The translations under genes and the position numbers were made by a program. Shown here piece by piece: positions 40,532-41,779 of a stretch of DNA of 41,779 bases. Source of the DNA: Acidobacteriota bacterium (GTDB taxonomy: Bacteria; Acidobacteriota; Vicinamibacteria; Vicinamibacterales; UBA2999); NCBI GenBank assembly GCA_013140775.1, contig JABFSA010000084.1:1-41779 (forward strand), in the 5' to 3' direction. How positions within the stretch are numbered: the first letter of the stretch is position 1; each line of letters starts with the position of its first letter. Under the pieces are notes generated by a model. That model saw only the letters and a list, made by a program, of their open reading frames with translations. It was not told the origin of the DNA and ran no database searches.

Positions 40532-41434
40532 CTACTGGACGCCGAGCAGCAGCGACGTCAGCTCGTCTGATTCCGGTGTCACAAGGTGCCGGAACCTGGC
40601 CGTCGAACGGTGGTCGTCGGTGTACAGAAACGCCAGCGGGGTCACGTACTGCAGCATGACCACGAGGCGTTGGGCGCTCCGATCCTGAAAGCGGCTCCCA
40701 TAGTGAAGACATCGACTCGTGTCGATGAAAGCGGTCGTTCCCGCCAGACCGGTCATCGTCACCTCCGAATCGAGTCCGCCGAGCGCGTCGCTGACTTCCT
40801 GGTCGGTCAGCCGGTTCTTGTACCGGTATCCGGTACGGTCGCGGACCACCTGCGACTGGCTTGCGGGAAGAAACGTCAGGGGGCCCGTGGCGGGTGTGAC
40901 CTCGTCGCAGAGTACGAACACCTTGATCTGTTCGGCTTCGTCGCTGTCGCAATGGTACAGCTGGCTTTTCAGCAGCTCCTCGCCGGTGTAACTCGAGTAC
41001 ATGAAGTTCGCGTACTGGAGGATCGGCACCATGCCGAGATACGACGCGGCTGCAGCGACAATTTCTGGACGAAGGCCCAGCTGCAGAATCGGCGAATCGA
41101 GTGACCAGGCACGCTGCTCCCCAAGCGAGATCAGGAACGCCTTGTGTGCATCCGCCTGCTTGCCGGCGACATCTGCGGTCGCCAGCATGGCGTGAGATGC
41201 GGCCAGGACGGCGCCCATCTCGAACCGTCCCGCCGGCACGACCACGTAGCCATCCTCGCGTGACACGTTGACAGCGGCCCGCGGCGCAAGCTCTGGCGCC
41301 AGCGCCACACGTCGCTCCAGGCGATCCGGCATCTCGACGGCGCGTTCCTGCCGGTACTTCCGCCGAATCTCATCCGTACTGACACGGAAGGCGTGGCTCG
41401 CTGGCTTCTCTTTTGCCGATTTGATCTTGTTCAT
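40532..41434 (-). CDS. PhyH-type Fe(II)/2-oxoglutarate dioxygenase
   Basis: 300 residues. The HxD pair H161 and D163 lies in SQLYHCDSDEAEQ, and H244 in TSRCLHYGSRF is the distal iron ligand, with Arg256 (SAQRLVVML) as the likely 2-oxoglutarate-binding residue. CDEVTPATGPLTFLPASQSQ between them is typical of the phytanoyl-CoA dioxygenase superfamily. Such enzymes hydroxylate or oxidatively modify small molecules, including sugars and lipids. The first about 45 residues are charged and not conserved. Its ATG overlaps the stop of the upstream gene (ATGA), so the two are coupled. The substrate is not evident; given the neighbours, a glycan precursor is plausible. Confidence 0.84.
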   Translation of the reverse strand: MNKIKSAKEKPASHAFRVSTDEIRRKYRQERAVEMPDRLERRVALAPELAPRAAVNVSREDGYVVVPAGRFEMGAVLAASHAMLATADVAGKQADAHKAFLISLGEQRAWSLDSPILQLGLRPEIVAAAASYLGMVPILQYANFMYSSYTGEELLKSQLYHCDSDEAEQIKVFVLCDEVTPATGPLTFLPASQSQVVRDRTGYRYKNRLTDQEVSDALGGLDSEVTMTGLAGTTAFIDTSRCLHYGSRFQDRSAQRLVVMLQYVTPLAFLYTDDHRSTARFRHLVTPESDELTSLLLGVQ

Positions 41435-41779
41435 GACGGCTCGACTACGGGATATCCAAGGCGGCCGAGATCCTGACCGAACAGCCTGGACAAGGCGCTA
41501 TTCCCTCTCCGAATCGTCTCACGTTCGTCGTCCGAGAAGCTTCGCTCGATGACATCGAACGGCACATTGGCTTTCTTGTAGCTGCCGTGCCGCTGGTCGT
41601 GAATCCTGCGGAACCGCCGCTTCATCTGCAGCAGCTCGTCGGACGAGAGGTCAGATTTGTGGGCCTCGTAGAGCACCCGGCCGAGCAGGAAGCCGAGCTC
41701 GTCGATGCGCTCCTTGGTTGGCGGGGCCTGGGCGAACGACGCCGCGAGCGCGTCGAAGTCCACCTCGAGAAAGCTCGAG
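41431..41779 (-). CDS. Unrecognised protein, N-terminus probably cut by the window edge
   Basis: At least 110 residues if it starts at the GTG at 41763, but the frame stays open to the window edge (five more codons), so the true start may lie outside. The visible part is helical and charged: ERIDELGFLLGRVLYEAHK, then QMKRRFRRIHDQRHGSYKKA and DDERETIRRGNSALSRLFG. I recognise no motif. It is translationally coupled to the dioxygenase gene (ATGA overlap), which suggests a joint role. No function is proposed. Confidence 0.6.
   Translation of the reverse strand, partial: SSFLEVDFDALAASFAQAPPTKERIDELGFLLGRVLYEAHKSDLSSDELLQMKRRFRRIHDQRHGSYKKANVPFDVIERSFSDDERETIRRGNSALSRLFGQDLGRLGYPVVEPS

Noticed and set aside
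1..41779. CRISPR array, tRNA or rRNA genes, insertion sequences
   Set aside because: No regularly spaced direct repeats, no cloverleaf-like or rRNA-like stretch, and no transposase motif were seen in any called gene. The repeated character of the locus comes from diverged paralogous genes, not from mobile elements.

Overview
The window is a GC-rich stretch of bacterial chromosome that is almost wholly given over to making and modifying a cell-surface glycan. No rRNA, tRNA or other taxonomic marker is present. GC-rich composition, dense Arg/Ala-rich proteins, GTG and TTG starts and the style of the short intergenic repeats suggest an environmental Acidobacteriota-type organism (possibly Vicinamibacteria), but this is an inference from style only.

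Layout. (1) 136-14715, minus strand: a very tight operon read right to left. It holds a GT-B paralog, a 'GPWTGE' protein, a formyltransferase, a polysaccharide deacetylase, a NeuC-like epimerase, a NeuA-like cytidylyltransferase, a GT-B paralog, a GT2 glycosyltransferase, a GT-B paralog, a GT-B/GPWTGE fusion and an FkbM methyltransferase. Most junctions are 4-nt stop/start overlaps. (2) 14952-18352, minus: a TM-ankyrin protein, a GT-C-like membrane protein and a GT-B paralog. (3) 18549-20716, plus: a zinc-ribbon methyltransferase and an HTTM membrane protein. (4) 20791-28974, minus: four more GT-B paralogs and a second stand-alone GPWTGE protein. (5) 29059-33410, plus: a tenth GT-B paralog, an adenylation-carrier protein and an alpha/beta hydrolase. 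(6) 33415-37950: two further GT-C plus TM-ankyrin cassettes. (7) 38006-41779: a second zinc-ribbon methyltransferase, a sulfotransferase, a GT-A-like transferase, a PhyH-type dioxygenase and an unrecognised partial gene.

Two repeated themes stand out. First, ten paralogs of one about 475-600-residue GT-B-like family lie within 30 kb. They share the motifs SWD[HN]L, VWN[DE]xQKxEA, VTG[AS], RPHP, DYFDS and NTSA, and differ mainly in their C-terminal tails (Arg/Lys/Glu-rich, or hydrophobic plus basic). Three of them are linked to a second unknown family (signature GPW-x-x-E-x-GFELLYW), twice as neighbours and once as a single fused polypeptide. Second, three GT-C-like integral membrane proteins each sit beside a small membrane-anchored ankyrin protein with a conserved Cys pair, in three different gene orders.

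Reading the genes together (inference): the cytoplasmic GT-B, GT2 and GPWTGE enzymes would assemble a long heteroglycan at the membrane face. NeuC, NeuA, the formyltransferase and the deacetylase would supply or trim amino-sugar or nonulosonate residues. The methyltransferases, the sulfotransferase and perhaps the adenylation-carrier/hydrolase pair would decorate it, and the GT-C proteins with their ankyrin partners would add residues on the outer face. No flippase, polymerase, ABC exporter or NeuB is visible, so the pathway must be completed outside the window.
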